Source of the DNA: Bacteroidota bacterium
Lineage (GTDB): Bacteria; Bacteroidota; Ignavibacteria; UBA10030
Assembly: GCA_003453835.1 (NCBI GenBank)
Contig: DMMN01000344.1
Span: 1,931-7,428, forward strand
Direction of reading: 5' to 3'
DNA: 5,498 nt
Each line of letters starts with the position of its first letter. The first letter of the stretch is position 1. The notes under the pieces were generated by a model, which saw only the letters and a program-made list of their open reading frames with translations, searched no databases and was not told the DNA's origin. Below, piece by piece: positions 1 through 5,498 of this stretch. The translations under genes were made by a program, and so were the position numbers.

Positions 1-165
1 GGCAAAGCCGACCAGAACCGAGTTATTATAGAGTCTGCGAATCTTGTTGGCGTGATGCTTCATCACCGTGCTGCCAAGCGTCACCTGTCCATCGCCACCT
101 ACGGCCACTTGGCCGTTGCGTCGAACACCGATAATCGTCGTGGCATGGATTCGTTCCGGGTTCAT
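1..165 (-). CDS. hslV: HslV (ClpQ) ATP-dependent protease peptidase subunit, N-terminal part, cut by the window edge
   Basis: The first 55 codons of HslV, the Thr-type peptidase that forms a double hexamer and degrades proteins unfolded by the HslU ATPase in the cytoplasm. The ATG is at 165-163, and a TGGAGA ribosome site lies 9 bases upstream. After eight residues (MNPERIHA) comes the family signature [10 protein letters not shown], then GGDGQVTLG and [12 protein letters not shown], ending in LVGFA at the edge. If Thr9 is taken as mature Thr1, the Asp17, Lys28 and Lys33 positions of E. coli HslV all match (precursor D25, K36, K41), so the active site appears intact as far as it is visible. 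The eight leading residues imply a short propeptide removed to expose Thr9, unlike E. coli, where only Met is removed. The gene starts 20 bases after rpoN and is probably co-transcribed with it. hslU would be expected beyond the left edge but cannot be seen. The rest of the protein is missing only because the window ends. Confidence 0.93.
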   Translation of the reverse strand, partial: MNPERIHATTIIGVRRNGQVAVGGDGQVTLGSTVMKHHANKIRRLYNNSVLVGFA

Positions 166-174
166 GGCTGAATT

Positions 175-180
175 TCTCCA
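175..180 (-). promoter_or_regulatory. Ribosome binding site of hslV
   Basis: On the minus strand the sequence reads TGGAGA, 9 bases before the ATG at 165. It fixes the hslV start and therefore the eight-residue propeptide. It lies entirely within the 20-base gap between the rpoN stop codon and hslV. Confidence 0.7.
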
Positions 181-185
181 GGAAG

Positions 186-1631
186 TTAGAGTTTCTTGCG
201 TAGACGAGCGATGGGCAACCCGAGTTGCTCACGATATTTCGCCACTGTGCGGCGGGCGATCCGCACACCTTCGGAGGCGAGCATCGCTGCGATCTTGTCG
301 TCGTTGAGGGGTTTCTGAGAATCCTCTGTCGAGATGATGTCTTTGATTCGCTGCTTGATGGTTTGGTTCGAGACGTCTTCCCCGGAATCCGTTTCCAGTC
401 CGGATGTGAAGAATTGTTTGAGTGAAAAGACGCCGAACTCTGTTTGAACGTACTTGCTGTTCACCACGCGGCTGATCGTGGAGATGTCGACGCCGACCGT
501 TTCGGCAATGTCTTTGTAGATCATCGGTTTCAACACTTCGCCCTCATCGAACCACCGCCGCTGCCGTTCAAGAATTGCCCTCATCACCTTCAGGAGCGTC
601 TCGCGCCGCTGATGGATTGACGCGATGAACCATTTTGCCGCTTCGAATTTCTGCTTGATGAAATCCTTCGCTTCCTTGGACGTCTTCTTGCTTTTCGGCG
701 CCACCATATCGCGATAGGCGTTGTTGATCCTCAGGGATGGAAGGTTCCGGTCATTCAGAGTGATAAGGAACTGACCATTGTCCTTCTCGACGAGGAAGTC
801 GGGCGTGACGTAATTCTCCTGGGCGGTGAACTGCCCCTCGCCCGGTTTCGGATTGAGGTGCTGGATGAGGTCCACGACTTTCTTCAGCGTCTCCATTCCG
901 GCGTGGAGACTGTTGCCGAGGCTCTCAAAGCGTTTGAGCTTCAGATCGTCAAAGTGATTTTCGAGGATCTTGAGCGCGAGCTCCTTGATCAGATGATCGA
1001 ATTTGCCCGCCCTCACCTGTGCAATCAAACACTCCTGCAGCGTGCGGGCTCCGATTCCGGGCGGTTCAAGCGCCTGGATGTGCCTAAGCACTGCTTCGGC
1101 GCGCTCCATCGAAATCTCCAAACCGAACGTCAGATTCAAGTCTTGAACAATCAGAGCGAGGTCGCGGCGGAGGTATCCATCCTCGTCAACATTGCCGATG
1201 ATTTCTTCCGCGATAAGAAAGTCAGTCTCGTCTTCGCTCTGTAGCCGAAATTGGCTGAGCAGCCGTTCCGACATAGGCACCGCTGCCACGAGGGGTCGCT
1301 CGTACTCTTCATCTTCGTCCCGATTGCGATATCCTTCAGGACTCTTGAAGCCGGCAAGGTCATCGTTCAGGTAGTCGTCGAGCGAGTAGCTATCATCCTT
1401 CTGACTGTCGATCTTCTCTTCTTCAGCAGATTCTGCGGGCTCTGCTTCCGGTTCAGCCTGCTCGAGTGTCTGTTCCAGCTCCTCGTTTGTCTCCAGAAGC
1501 GGATTCAACTCAAGTTCAGTTTTGATGCGTTGTTCGAGGGCGAGGTTGGGAAGCTGCAGGAGCTTGAGGTACTGGACTTGCTGGGGAGTAAGCTTCAGGC
1601 CAAGCCTAAGTTGTTGGGATAGATTTATCAT
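186..1631 (-). CDS. rpoN: RNA polymerase sigma-54 factor RpoN
   Basis: A full-length sigma-54 of 481 residues, the usual family size. It directs core RNA polymerase to -24/-12 promoters and needs AAA+ enhancer-binding activators to melt DNA. Region I (about 1-50) is Gln/Leu-rich, with [15 protein letters not shown] and an [15 protein letters not shown] stretch, as expected for the activator-responsive part. Residues 51-115 form a strongly acidic linker (region II). About 118-310 is the core-binding domain, including the [14 protein letters not shown] stretch. A helix-turn-helix lies near 373-395 ([16 protein letters not shown]), and the diagnostic RpoN box [10 protein letters not shown] is at 459-468 close to the C-terminus. 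All parts look intact. The ATG overlaps the stop of the upstream Cys-rich gene (ATGA), and no strong ribosome site precedes it, so translation is probably coupled to that gene. hslV follows 20 bases downstream. No sigma-54 activator gene is present in the window. Confidence 0.98.
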   Translation of the reverse strand: MINLSQQLRLGLKLTPQQVQYLKLLQLPNLALEQRIKTELELNPLLETNEELEQTLEQAEPEAEPAESAEEEKIDSQKDDSYSLDDYLNDDLAGFKSPEGYRNRDEDEEYERPLVAAVPMSERLLSQFRLQSEDETDFLIAEEIIGNVDEDGYLRRDLALIVQDLNLTFGLEISMERAEAVLRHIQALEPPGIGARTLQECLIAQVRAGKFDHLIKELALKILENHFDDLKLKRFESLGNSLHAGMETLKKVVDLIQHLNPKPGEGQFTAQENYVTPDFLVEKDNGQFLITLNDRNLPSLRINNAYRDMVAPKSKKTSKEAKDFIKQKFEAAKWFIASIHQRRETLLKVMRAILERQRRWFDEGEVLKPMIYKDIAETVGVDISTISRVVNSKYVQTEFGVFSLKQFFTSGLETDSGEDVSNQTIKQRIKDIISTEDSQKPLNDDKIAAMLASEGVRIARRTVAKYREQLGLPIARLRKKL

Positions 1632-2230
1632 ACTTCAATCGTAGTACACTGTTGCGCATGTCGACAGTAGTCCTTGAATTCAACAACCCATTCCTTACCA
1701 TAGGCCCTTATGAGCGGTGATTCCAGAAACTCTGTCAGCCGAATGTGTTCACTCTCCCCACGTTCCAGGGCAGTCTCGCACTCCCGAATATACTCAAAAC
1801 GAAGTCGTTCGGGAATCCCGGGATCGATCCGAATTGGGTACAGGTGGCACGAAAGAGGTTTCCGCCAGCGGCTCTCGGCATTCAGGAAAGCCTTTTCAAA
1901 GGCGCAAGTGGCTATCTCGCCTTCCCAGCTTACGAAGGCGCAAGCTCGCTCCTTCACCACCTGAGTTGTATAGTCGCCGGCCAAGCCCTGAAACATCCCG
2001 TCTTGTTTGATGGTTTTGACGTGTTCTTCGCTCAGATACTTCGTGATGACGGGGAAAAGCCTTCTGATCTCATCTAATTCTTCCTCCCGGAGAGGTGCCC
2101 CGCGACGGCCATGCATGGTGCAGCAACCCCCCTTGCACCGGCTCAAATCGCAGGCAAACTTCGTCCGCGGGATCGCCGCATCGATAAGAACTTCCTTGTC
2201 AGGTGTCATCGTTTCAGGAACCTCACTCAT
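1628..2230 (-). CDS. DUF3109 / YkgJ-like cysteine-cluster protein, function unknown
   Basis: A soluble 200-residue protein with ten cysteines and no signal peptide or membrane segment, so probably cytoplasmic. The leading cluster is CDLSRCKGGCC (Cys27, 32, 36, 37), followed by GAPLREEELDEI, then Cys97, Cys109, a KPLSCHLYPIRI motif holding Cys128, then Cys151, Cys189 and Cys195. The CxxxxCxxxCC cluster and the SCHLYPIRI motif match my memory of the DUF3109 family, related to YkgJ-type proteins thought to bind zinc or an iron-sulphur cluster. The biochemical role is not established. It is the first gene of the leftward operon, and its TGA overlaps the rpoN ATG by 4 bases. The ATG at 2230 has only a poor ribosome site. 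A second in-frame ATG at 2209 (Met8) has GAGG 11 bases upstream and is a credible alternative start, giving 193 residues. Both keep all cysteines. Confidence 0.88.
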   Translation of the reverse strand: MSEVPETMTPDKEVLIDAAIPRTKFACDLSRCKGGCCTMHGRRGAPLREEELDEIRRLFPVITKYLSEEHVKTIKQDGMFQGLAGDYTTQVVKERACAFVSWEGEIATCAFEKAFLNAESRWRKPLSCHLYPIRIDPGIPERLRFEYIRECETALERGESEHIRLTEFLESPLIRAYGKEWVVEFKDYCRHAQQCTTIEV

Positions 2231-2373
2231 CGGTCTTTTGTGCGTGCCAGTATAGTAAATTTTCTCTAAAAAAAGTATGACGGACTATGTCCTGGGACGG
2301 GAGGGCTTGCATTTTCCTGATAAATCACCCAAGTTCGAACCACAACCTTTTTTCGGGCGCGGGGTCTAATACA
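2231..2373. other. Divergent intergenic region between the two operons
   Basis: A 143-base gap holding the promoters of both groups. The left part (about 2250-2278) is AT-rich with a seven-A run. The right part is GC-richer and ends in a GGGG ribosome-site-like stretch (2361-2364) before the sigma-factor ATG. A short dyad GGAC-TAT-GTCC lies at 2282-2292. I could not find a convincing ECF-type -35/-10 pair for the sigma gene. The best partial match (AACCTT at 2344-2349, TCTAA at 2365-2369) would place transcription start on the start codon itself. Confidence 0.6.
2249..2254 (-). promoter_or_regulatory. Possible -10 element for the leftward operon
   Basis: On the minus strand, TATACT lies in an AT-rich patch about 18 bases before the ATG at 2230, at the right place for the DUF3109-rpoN-hslV unit. 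No good -35 hexamer sits 16-18 bases upstream, where a T-run is found instead, so this is a one-element match. It would give a leader of only about 10-15 bases. Other phyla use different housekeeping consensus elements, which weakens the call further. Confidence 0.3.
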
Positions 2374-2982
2374 ATGTCCAAAGAAACGATTCCTAACCAC
2401 TCGACGGCAATGCAGGATCTGGATCTGATTTCGAAGGCCAAACGTGGCGATATGGGCGCCTTCGAACAGCTTGTCTTCCGTTACGACAAACAAGTGCTGT
2501 CGATTGCGGCCCGGTACGTTCAGAGTTCGGAGGATGCGAAGGATATCTATCAAGAAGTGTTTCTCCGTGTCTATCGTTCGCTCCCGAAGTTTCAATTGCG
2601 GAGCGAGTTCTCCACGTGGCTCTATCGGGTGACGACAAACGTCTGCCTCTCCCATCGGTCGCGTCGAAAACGACACACGCATGCATCCATTGATCGAGAA
2701 TCCGATGAGGAGCATGGAGCATCGCTCTCGGATAGCTTGAAGGGAGATCTGGTCACGGACAGACAGGCGGAGGGATCTGATGTTGCGCTCCACGTTCAAC
2801 AGGCAGTGGAGTCGCTCTCGCCGAAACAGAGAATGGTCTTTACGCTGAAGCATTACCAGGGGTACAAGATTCGGGAGATTGCCGTCATGATGGAATGCAC
2901 GGAAGGGGCGGTGAAGAAGTACCTCTTCACGGCAACCCGGAGGCTCCGCGCACAGTTGAGAGAGGCGTTTGGCGGTGCATAA
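2374..2982 (+). CDS. ECF-family RNA polymerase sigma factor (sigma-70 type)
   Basis: A 202-residue extracytoplasmic-function sigma factor that redirects RNA polymerase, normally once released from its anti-sigma. The sigma-2 domain covers about 18-100, with GAFEQLVFRYDKQV, the core-binding stretch DAKDIYQEVFLRVYRSLPKF (54-73) and FSTWLYRVTTN (79-89), then a basic RSRRKR patch. A polar linker, about 103-140, joins it to sigma-4 at about 142-195 with LSPKQRMVFTLKHYQGYKIREIA and the recognition helix region TEGAVKKYLFTATRRLR. There is no sigma-3 domain, as expected for ECF factors. I chose the ATG at 2374, which has GGGG 9 bases upstream. The frame is open back to an ATG at 2287, but that extension has no family similarity that I recognise, and Met13 (2410) lacks a ribosome site. 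The anti-sigma gene starts 27 bases after its stop, the usual pairing. The exact ECF group is not assigned. Confidence 0.95.
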   Translation: MSKETIPNHSTAMQDLDLISKAKRGDMGAFEQLVFRYDKQVLSIAARYVQSSEDAKDIYQEVFLRVYRSLPKFQLRSEFSTWLYRVTTNVCLSHRSRRKRHTHASIDRESDEEHGASLSDSLKGDLVTDRQAEGSDVALHVQQAVESLSPKQRMVFTLKHYQGYKIREIAVMMECTEGAVKKYLFTATRRLRAQLREAFGGA

Positions 2983-2994
2983 GTGGTCCGATAC

Positions 2995-3002
2995 GGAAGG
3001 AG
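2995..3002 (+). promoter_or_regulatory. Ribosome binding site that sets the anti-sigma start
   Basis: GGAAGGAG ends 7 bases before the ATG at 3010 and 10 before a second ATG at 3013. It rules out the upstream GTG at 2983, which follows the sigma stop directly and would put this motif inside the coding region. Confidence 0.8.
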
Positions 3003-3009
3003 ATCAACA

Positions 3010-3981
3010 ATGATGCACAAACAGTATTTAGAATTGCTGCACCTTTCGTTTCTCGATGAGCTGCAGGAGGACGAGGGGCAGGTTCTTCAAAAACATCTCG
3101 AAACATGCCAAGCATGTCGGGACGAAGAACGTGAGTTGAAGAGCTTTCATTCGCTCCTCGCTCGGCGTGCGACGGCAGAACCAAGCGAGGAATTGCTGAG
3201 GGAGGCACGCCAGGAGCTTCGTGTGGCACTTCGAATGGAAAGATCGAAACGCTGGGCCTGGTCTGATCTCCTTGAAAACATCTTTTCGTTCGCGACTCCG
3301 CAACAACGGCTGGCCTTAGGGGGGGTGGCAAGCCTCGCCGCCGGCATGCTTCTCGGGTACGCCATCTTCGGACCCTCGTCTGAAGTCCAATCGCCTGTCA
3401 CCGGAGCCGTCGCTTCACTGGACGCGGGAGCTTCCATGCGCGGTGAAACGCGGGTGTCCAACGTCCGCTTTATGAGCCTCGGTGGAGAAGAAGGGCAGAT
3501 CGAGTTCTCTTTCCAGGCCGTTACACCGATTCGAATGAGAGGGAGCCTCAACGATCCCGCAGTCCGGCGCGTGCTTGCTCAGGCGCTGTTGGACGAGCAA
3601 AATCCAGGAGCCCGGATGAAGACCGTCAGCACGTTCGGCTCGTATGTAGAGCACAGGAAGGGTGCAGATGTCGAGATCAAATCGGCGCTCGTACAGACAT
3701 TGAAGACCGACGTCAATGTCGGCGTGAGGCGGGAAGCTCTCCGGATTCTGCAGGTCTTTCCGATGGATCAGGATATCAAGCAGGCATTCCTCCATGTCCT
3801 TCGCCACGAAACAAATCCGTCTATGAGGATTGACGTGATCAATCTGCTGGAGAAGCCGCTGATGGAGGGCCAACTCCCAGATCCGGATATCCTAAACGCT
3901 CTGAAAGAGAAAATGCAGTCGGATGAAAACAACTACATTCGCATTCGTGCGAGAAACGTCTATGAGGAGGTTCAACAATAA
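3010..3981 (+). CDS. Membrane anti-sigma factor with zinc-finger domain and C-terminal HEAT-like repeats
   Basis: A 323-residue protein that probably binds and inhibits the sigma factor encoded just upstream. Residues 3-50 fit a zf-HC2/ZAS anti-sigma domain, with His29-x3-Cys33-x2-Cys36 (HLETCQAC), and His3 sits 26 residues before His29, where the first metal ligand is expected. These are the only two cysteines. A helical stretch of about 58-80 follows, then one hydrophobic segment at about 101-121 (LALGGVASLAAGMLLGYAIF). This implies the N-terminus is in the cytoplasm and the C-terminus outside the inner membrane. Residues of about 180-321 contain three to four degenerate helical repeats (about 182-210, 222-250, 254-285, 292-321) with the HEAT-like pattern NVGVRREALRIL, NPSMRIDVINLL and NNYIRIRARNVY. 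Residues 122-180 form a Gly/Ser-rich, partly beta-like linker. The start could also be the ATG at 3013. Its stop overlaps the next ATG (TAATG). Family and topology are inferred by eye, and target and signal are unknown. Confidence 0.88.
   Translation: MMHKQYLELLHLSFLDELQEDEGQVLQKHLETCQACRDEERELKSFHSLLARRATAEPSEELLREARQELRVALRMERSKRWAWSDLLENIFSFATPQQRLALGGVASLAAGMLLGYAIFGPSSEVQSPVTGAVASLDAGASMRGETRVSNVRFMSLGGEEGQIEFSFQAVTPIRMRGSLNDPAVRRVLAQALLDEQNPGARMKTVSTFGSYVEHRKGADVEIKSALVQTLKTDVNVGVRREALRILQVFPMDQDIKQAFLHVLRHETNPSMRIDVINLLEKPLMEGQLPDPDILNALKEKMQSDENNYIRIRARNVYEEVQQ
3964..3970 (+). promoter_or_regulatory. Ribosome binding site of the DUF4097-type gene, inside the anti-sigma gene
   Basis: GAGGAGG lies 10 bases before the ATG at 3981, within the last codons of the anti-sigma gene. 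With the TAATG overlap, it indicates efficient initiation or re-initiation and ties the output of the two genes together. Confidence 0.8.
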
Positions 3982-5138
3982 TGAAACAGCAAGGTGCAGT
4001 TCTCGTTGCAGCGCTCTTCCTGGCGATCCCCACAATCCTTCCCGTGCCCCTGCAGGATGACCAGGGCTCGCGCTCAAAATCCTTTACGGTGACCAAAGGC
4101 GGCTCCGTGGAGGTGTCGGTCGACGGGGGAGATATCAGAATCAACGTGTGGGAGAAGAGCGAAGTCTACGTCAAGGCGGACGGAATCGATGAAGACAACC
4201 TTGACCGCCTCAAGATGAACCAGAGCGGCAACACCGTCCGAGTGGAGTACCGGCAGCGATGGGGGTGGGGGAGCGGACATACGAAATTCGAAATTACCGT
4301 TCCTTCACAGTTCAACACGGATCTGCGAACGTCCGGGGGAAACATCGACATTCGGGGCAGCCTCAACGGCGTTGTCAAGGGCTCTACGTCGGGAGGTGAT
4401 GTGACGCTTTCGGATGTCACGACGGGAAAGGTCGATCTCTCGACCTCCGGCGGCGATATGCGCGCCGGCGATGTGAATGGCGACGTCTCGCTCAAAACTT
4501 CCGGCGGCGATATCGAGCTCGGAAAAGTCGGTGGACAAGTCTATGTGAACACCTCCGGGGGCAACATCCGAGTCGAAAGTGTAGGGAAGACACTCAAGGC
4601 GTCGACCTCGGGCGGTGATATCGATATCGGCGATGTCGGAGGCGAGGCGAATGTCTCGACTTCCGGCGGCGACATTAAGGTACACAAAGTCTCGGGGAAG
4701 GCGACGCTGAACACTTCGGGAGGAAACATTCAGCTTCGGAGTGCCAGCGGCGATGTGAGGGCAAATACGTCGGGGGGCGACATCCGGCTCGAGGATATCT
4801 CGGGCTCCATCGAAGCGAAGACCTCGGGAGGCGACGTTAATGCCGAGCTCAAGCCGACGGGAAAGGGACGAAGCAGGCTTGTTTCATCCGGCGGAGAAAT
4901 CACTCTGAGCATTCCTGAGTCGGCCAAGGCAACGATCGAAGCCACGATCCGGATACAGGGTCGATGGAAGAGCAGGAGAGATGAGTACACCGTCCGCTCG
5001 GACTTCAAAGCGGAAAGCTATCAACATGATGACGACGATCGTGAGATACGTGCCCGCTATGTACTCAATGGAGGGGGAGAGGAGATCTCGCTCGAGACGG
5101 TGAATTCCGATATCATAATCAGGAAACTGAGGCGCTAA
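3981..5138 (+). CDS. Secreted DUF4097-type beta-solenoid repeat protein
   Basis: A 385-residue exported protein of the DUF4097 (putative adhesin, beta-strand repeat) type, with no known enzymatic role. Residues 1 to about 24 form a signal-peptide-like hydrophobic stretch (AVLVAALFLAIPTIL) with only one early Lys. There is no lipobox cysteine and no clear AxA cleavage site, so processing versus anchoring is uncertain. Residues 34-110 are a beta-rich head with VDGGDIRINVWEKSEVYVKADG. From 117 to 301 come ten tandem units that each begin TSGG (117, 136, 155, 173, 191, 209, 227, 245, 263, 281), mostly 18 residues long, followed by SSGG at 302. The C-terminal part ends with GGGEEISLETVNSDIIIRKL, the usual closing strand pair of this family, so the protein looks complete. 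It has no cysteine and no sorting or secretion tail that I recognise. An Asp-rich patch (DDDD) lies at about 350-353. It is the last gene of the sigma/anti-sigma operon, so it is probably envelope-located and either under that sigma factor or in its signalling path. This is inference. Confidence 0.9.
   Translation: MKQQGAVLVAALFLAIPTILPVPLQDDQGSRSKSFTVTKGGSVEVSVDGGDIRINVWEKSEVYVKADGIDEDNLDRLKMNQSGNTVRVEYRQRWGWGSGHTKFEITVPSQFNTDLRTSGGNIDIRGSLNGVVKGSTSGGDVTLSDVTTGKVDLSTSGGDMRAGDVNGDVSLKTSGGDIELGKVGGQVYVNTSGGNIRVESVGKTLKASTSGGDIDIGDVGGEANVSTSGGDIKVHKVSGKATLNTSGGNIQLRSASGDVRANTSGGDIRLEDISGSIEAKTSGGDVNAELKPTGKGRSRLVSSGGEITLSIPESAKATIEATIRIQGRWKSRRDEYTVRSDFKAESYQHDDDDREIRARYVLNGGGEEISLETVNSDIIIRKLRR
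4329..4883 (+). repeat. In-gene tandem repeat, about 54 bases per unit (TSGG repeats)
   Basis: Ten units encode TSGG(D/N) followed by an alternating hydrophobic strand pattern. The first two are 57 bases, the next seven are 54, and the last is longer (63) before the closing SSGG copy. Base-level identity is limited: the four TSGG codons vary at third positions (ACG TCC GGG GGA, ACC TCG GGC GGT, ACT TCC GGC GGC and others). The array is therefore conserved as protein, not as a recent DNA expansion. Confidence 0.95.
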
Positions 5139-5162
5139 GTCCGGCACAGTTTCTCGAACCTG

Positions 5163-5195
5163 CCCCCGGTCAATCCGATCGGGGGTTTTTTGTTT
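5163..5195 (+). terminator. Intrinsic (rho-independent) terminator of the sigma/anti-sigma operon
   Basis: CCCCCGGTC (5163-5171) pairs with GATCGGGGG (5177-5185) as a 9-pair stem including one G-U, with a 5-base loop AATCC, followed directly by TTTTTTGTTT. It begins 24 bases after the stop codon of the solenoid gene and points rightward, so it ends that transcript. Confidence 0.92.
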
Positions 5196-5498
5196 AAGAT
5201 TTCGTGACTGCTCAGCTTGACTTATTGCCCACGAAACACGCCAATTACACGAATGGTAGAGGCCGTCAGAGAACTCTTACATGATGAGGGAACAAATCAT
5301 TTCGCGTCTTCTGTGCCTGCCCCGACAATTTTCCGGTCGGAGTCTTTCGAGGGCTGAATAGTGTCTTTTCTTGTGACTGCTCGGCAAAAGAAAGAATCAA
5401 ATGGCTTCTAACCACCGATGGCACACAGCCGGAGGCCCAAGAACGACAAACGCGATAGCGTTTGACAAGTTAGAGGTATGGCTTCGCTATCCCCGCCC
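5196..5498. other. Non-coding tail with no convincing gene
   Basis: About 300 bases without a supported coding region. The longest plus-strand open stretch I found by eye (ATG at 5281, 26 codons) lacks a ribosome site and any recognisable content. I see no tRNA or other RNA gene. The stretch contains an ACGAA/ACACG-rich segment (about 5230-5255), two copies of GTGACTGCTC (5204-5213 and 5373-5382), and inverted repeats at the right edge. It may be the upstream region of a gene beyond the window. Confidence 0.6.
5447..5491 (+). promoter_or_regulatory. Possible regulatory region: overlapping inverted repeats with a TTGACA hexamer
   Basis: CAAACGC (5447-5453) and GCGTTTG (5458-5464) form a perfect 7-pair hairpin with a GATA loop. 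GATAGCG (5454-5460), which covers that loop and half of the right arm, is also complementary to CGCTATC (5485-5491), so the two pairings exclude each other. TTGACA at 5462-5467 matches a consensus -35 hexamer and overlaps the first dyad, but 16-18 bases downstream there is only CGCTAT-like sequence, a poor -10. Any gene served would lie outside the window. Confidence 0.22.

Noticed and set aside
858..1622. Plus-strand open frames opposite rpoN (128 and 123 codons)
   Set aside because: rpoN is certain on the other strand, and these frames show no recognisable protein features.
2287..2373. Upstream extension of the sigma factor to an ATG at 2287 (29 more residues)
   Set aside because: The extension has no sigma-domain similarity that I recognise and covers the region where a promoter is expected, while the ATG at 2374 has a GGGG stretch 9 bases upstream.
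2266..2853. Long minus-strand open frame (195 codons) opposite the sigma factor gene
   Set aside because: It lies antisense to a clear sigma factor, its translation resembles no family and it has no ribosome site of note; it is a shadow frame.
2983..3009. GTG at 2983 as the anti-sigma start
   Set aside because: The strong GGAAGGAG at 2995-3002 would lie inside the coding region, and the ATG at 3010 or 3013 is ideally spaced from it and gives the standard position of the first zinc ligand.
4166..5008. Minus-strand frames with repeated PPEV-like motifs opposite the solenoid gene
   Set aside because: The repeats are simply the reverse complement of the TSGG codons, not a separate protein.
5322..5340. 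Hairpin CCGAC/GTCGG as a second terminator
   Set aside because: The stem is only 5 pairs with a 9-base loop, and no T-run follows.
5281..5361. 26-codon open frame (ATG at 5281)
   Set aside because: There is no ribosome site, it is very short and its composition is not protein-like enough to support a gene.
5204..5382. Direct repeat GTGACTGCTC (5204-5213 and 5373-5382) as attachment sites or ends of a mobile element
   Set aside because: Ten bases is too short, nothing resembling an integrase or transposase lies between the copies, and chance explains it.

Overview
The window looks like chromosomal DNA from a moderately GC-rich, double-membraned bacterium. The DUF3109-type cysteine protein, the N-terminal sequence of sigma-54 and the secreted DUF4097-type repeat protein together suggest the Bacteroidota/Chlorobiota/Ignavibacteriota (FCB) neighbourhood. 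That placement is an inference from protein style and no search was run. There are no mobile-element genes and no CRISPR array, and no rRNA or tRNA gene was recognised.

Two gene groups diverge from a short intergenic region at about 2231-2373. Leftward (minus strand), in transcription order, are a 200-residue Cys-rich protein of the DUF3109/YkgJ-like type, rpoN (sigma-54), and the first 55 codons of hslV, the protease subunit of the HslUV complex, which runs off the left edge. The first two overlap by 4 bases (ATGA) and hslV follows rpoN after 20 bases, so they look like one operon.

Rightward (plus strand) is a tight three-gene unit: an ECF-type RNA polymerase sigma factor, a membrane-anchored anti-sigma factor with an N-terminal zinc-finger domain, one transmembrane segment and a C-terminal HEAT-like repeat domain, and a secreted DUF4097-type beta-solenoid protein with ten TSGG repeats plus a closing SSGG copy. 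The last two overlap by one base (TAATG), and a strong intrinsic terminator closes the unit at 5163-5195. The natural reading is a cell-envelope signalling module. The anti-sigma would hold the sigma factor at the membrane, its extracytoplasmic HEAT domain would sense or bind something, and the solenoid protein would be an effector or partner outside the cytoplasmic membrane. The signal and the regulon cannot be read from the window.

The last 300 bases (5196-5498) carry no convincing gene. They hold a few short repeats and, at the right edge, overlapping inverted repeats next to a TTGACA hexamer that may be the control region of a gene beyond the window.
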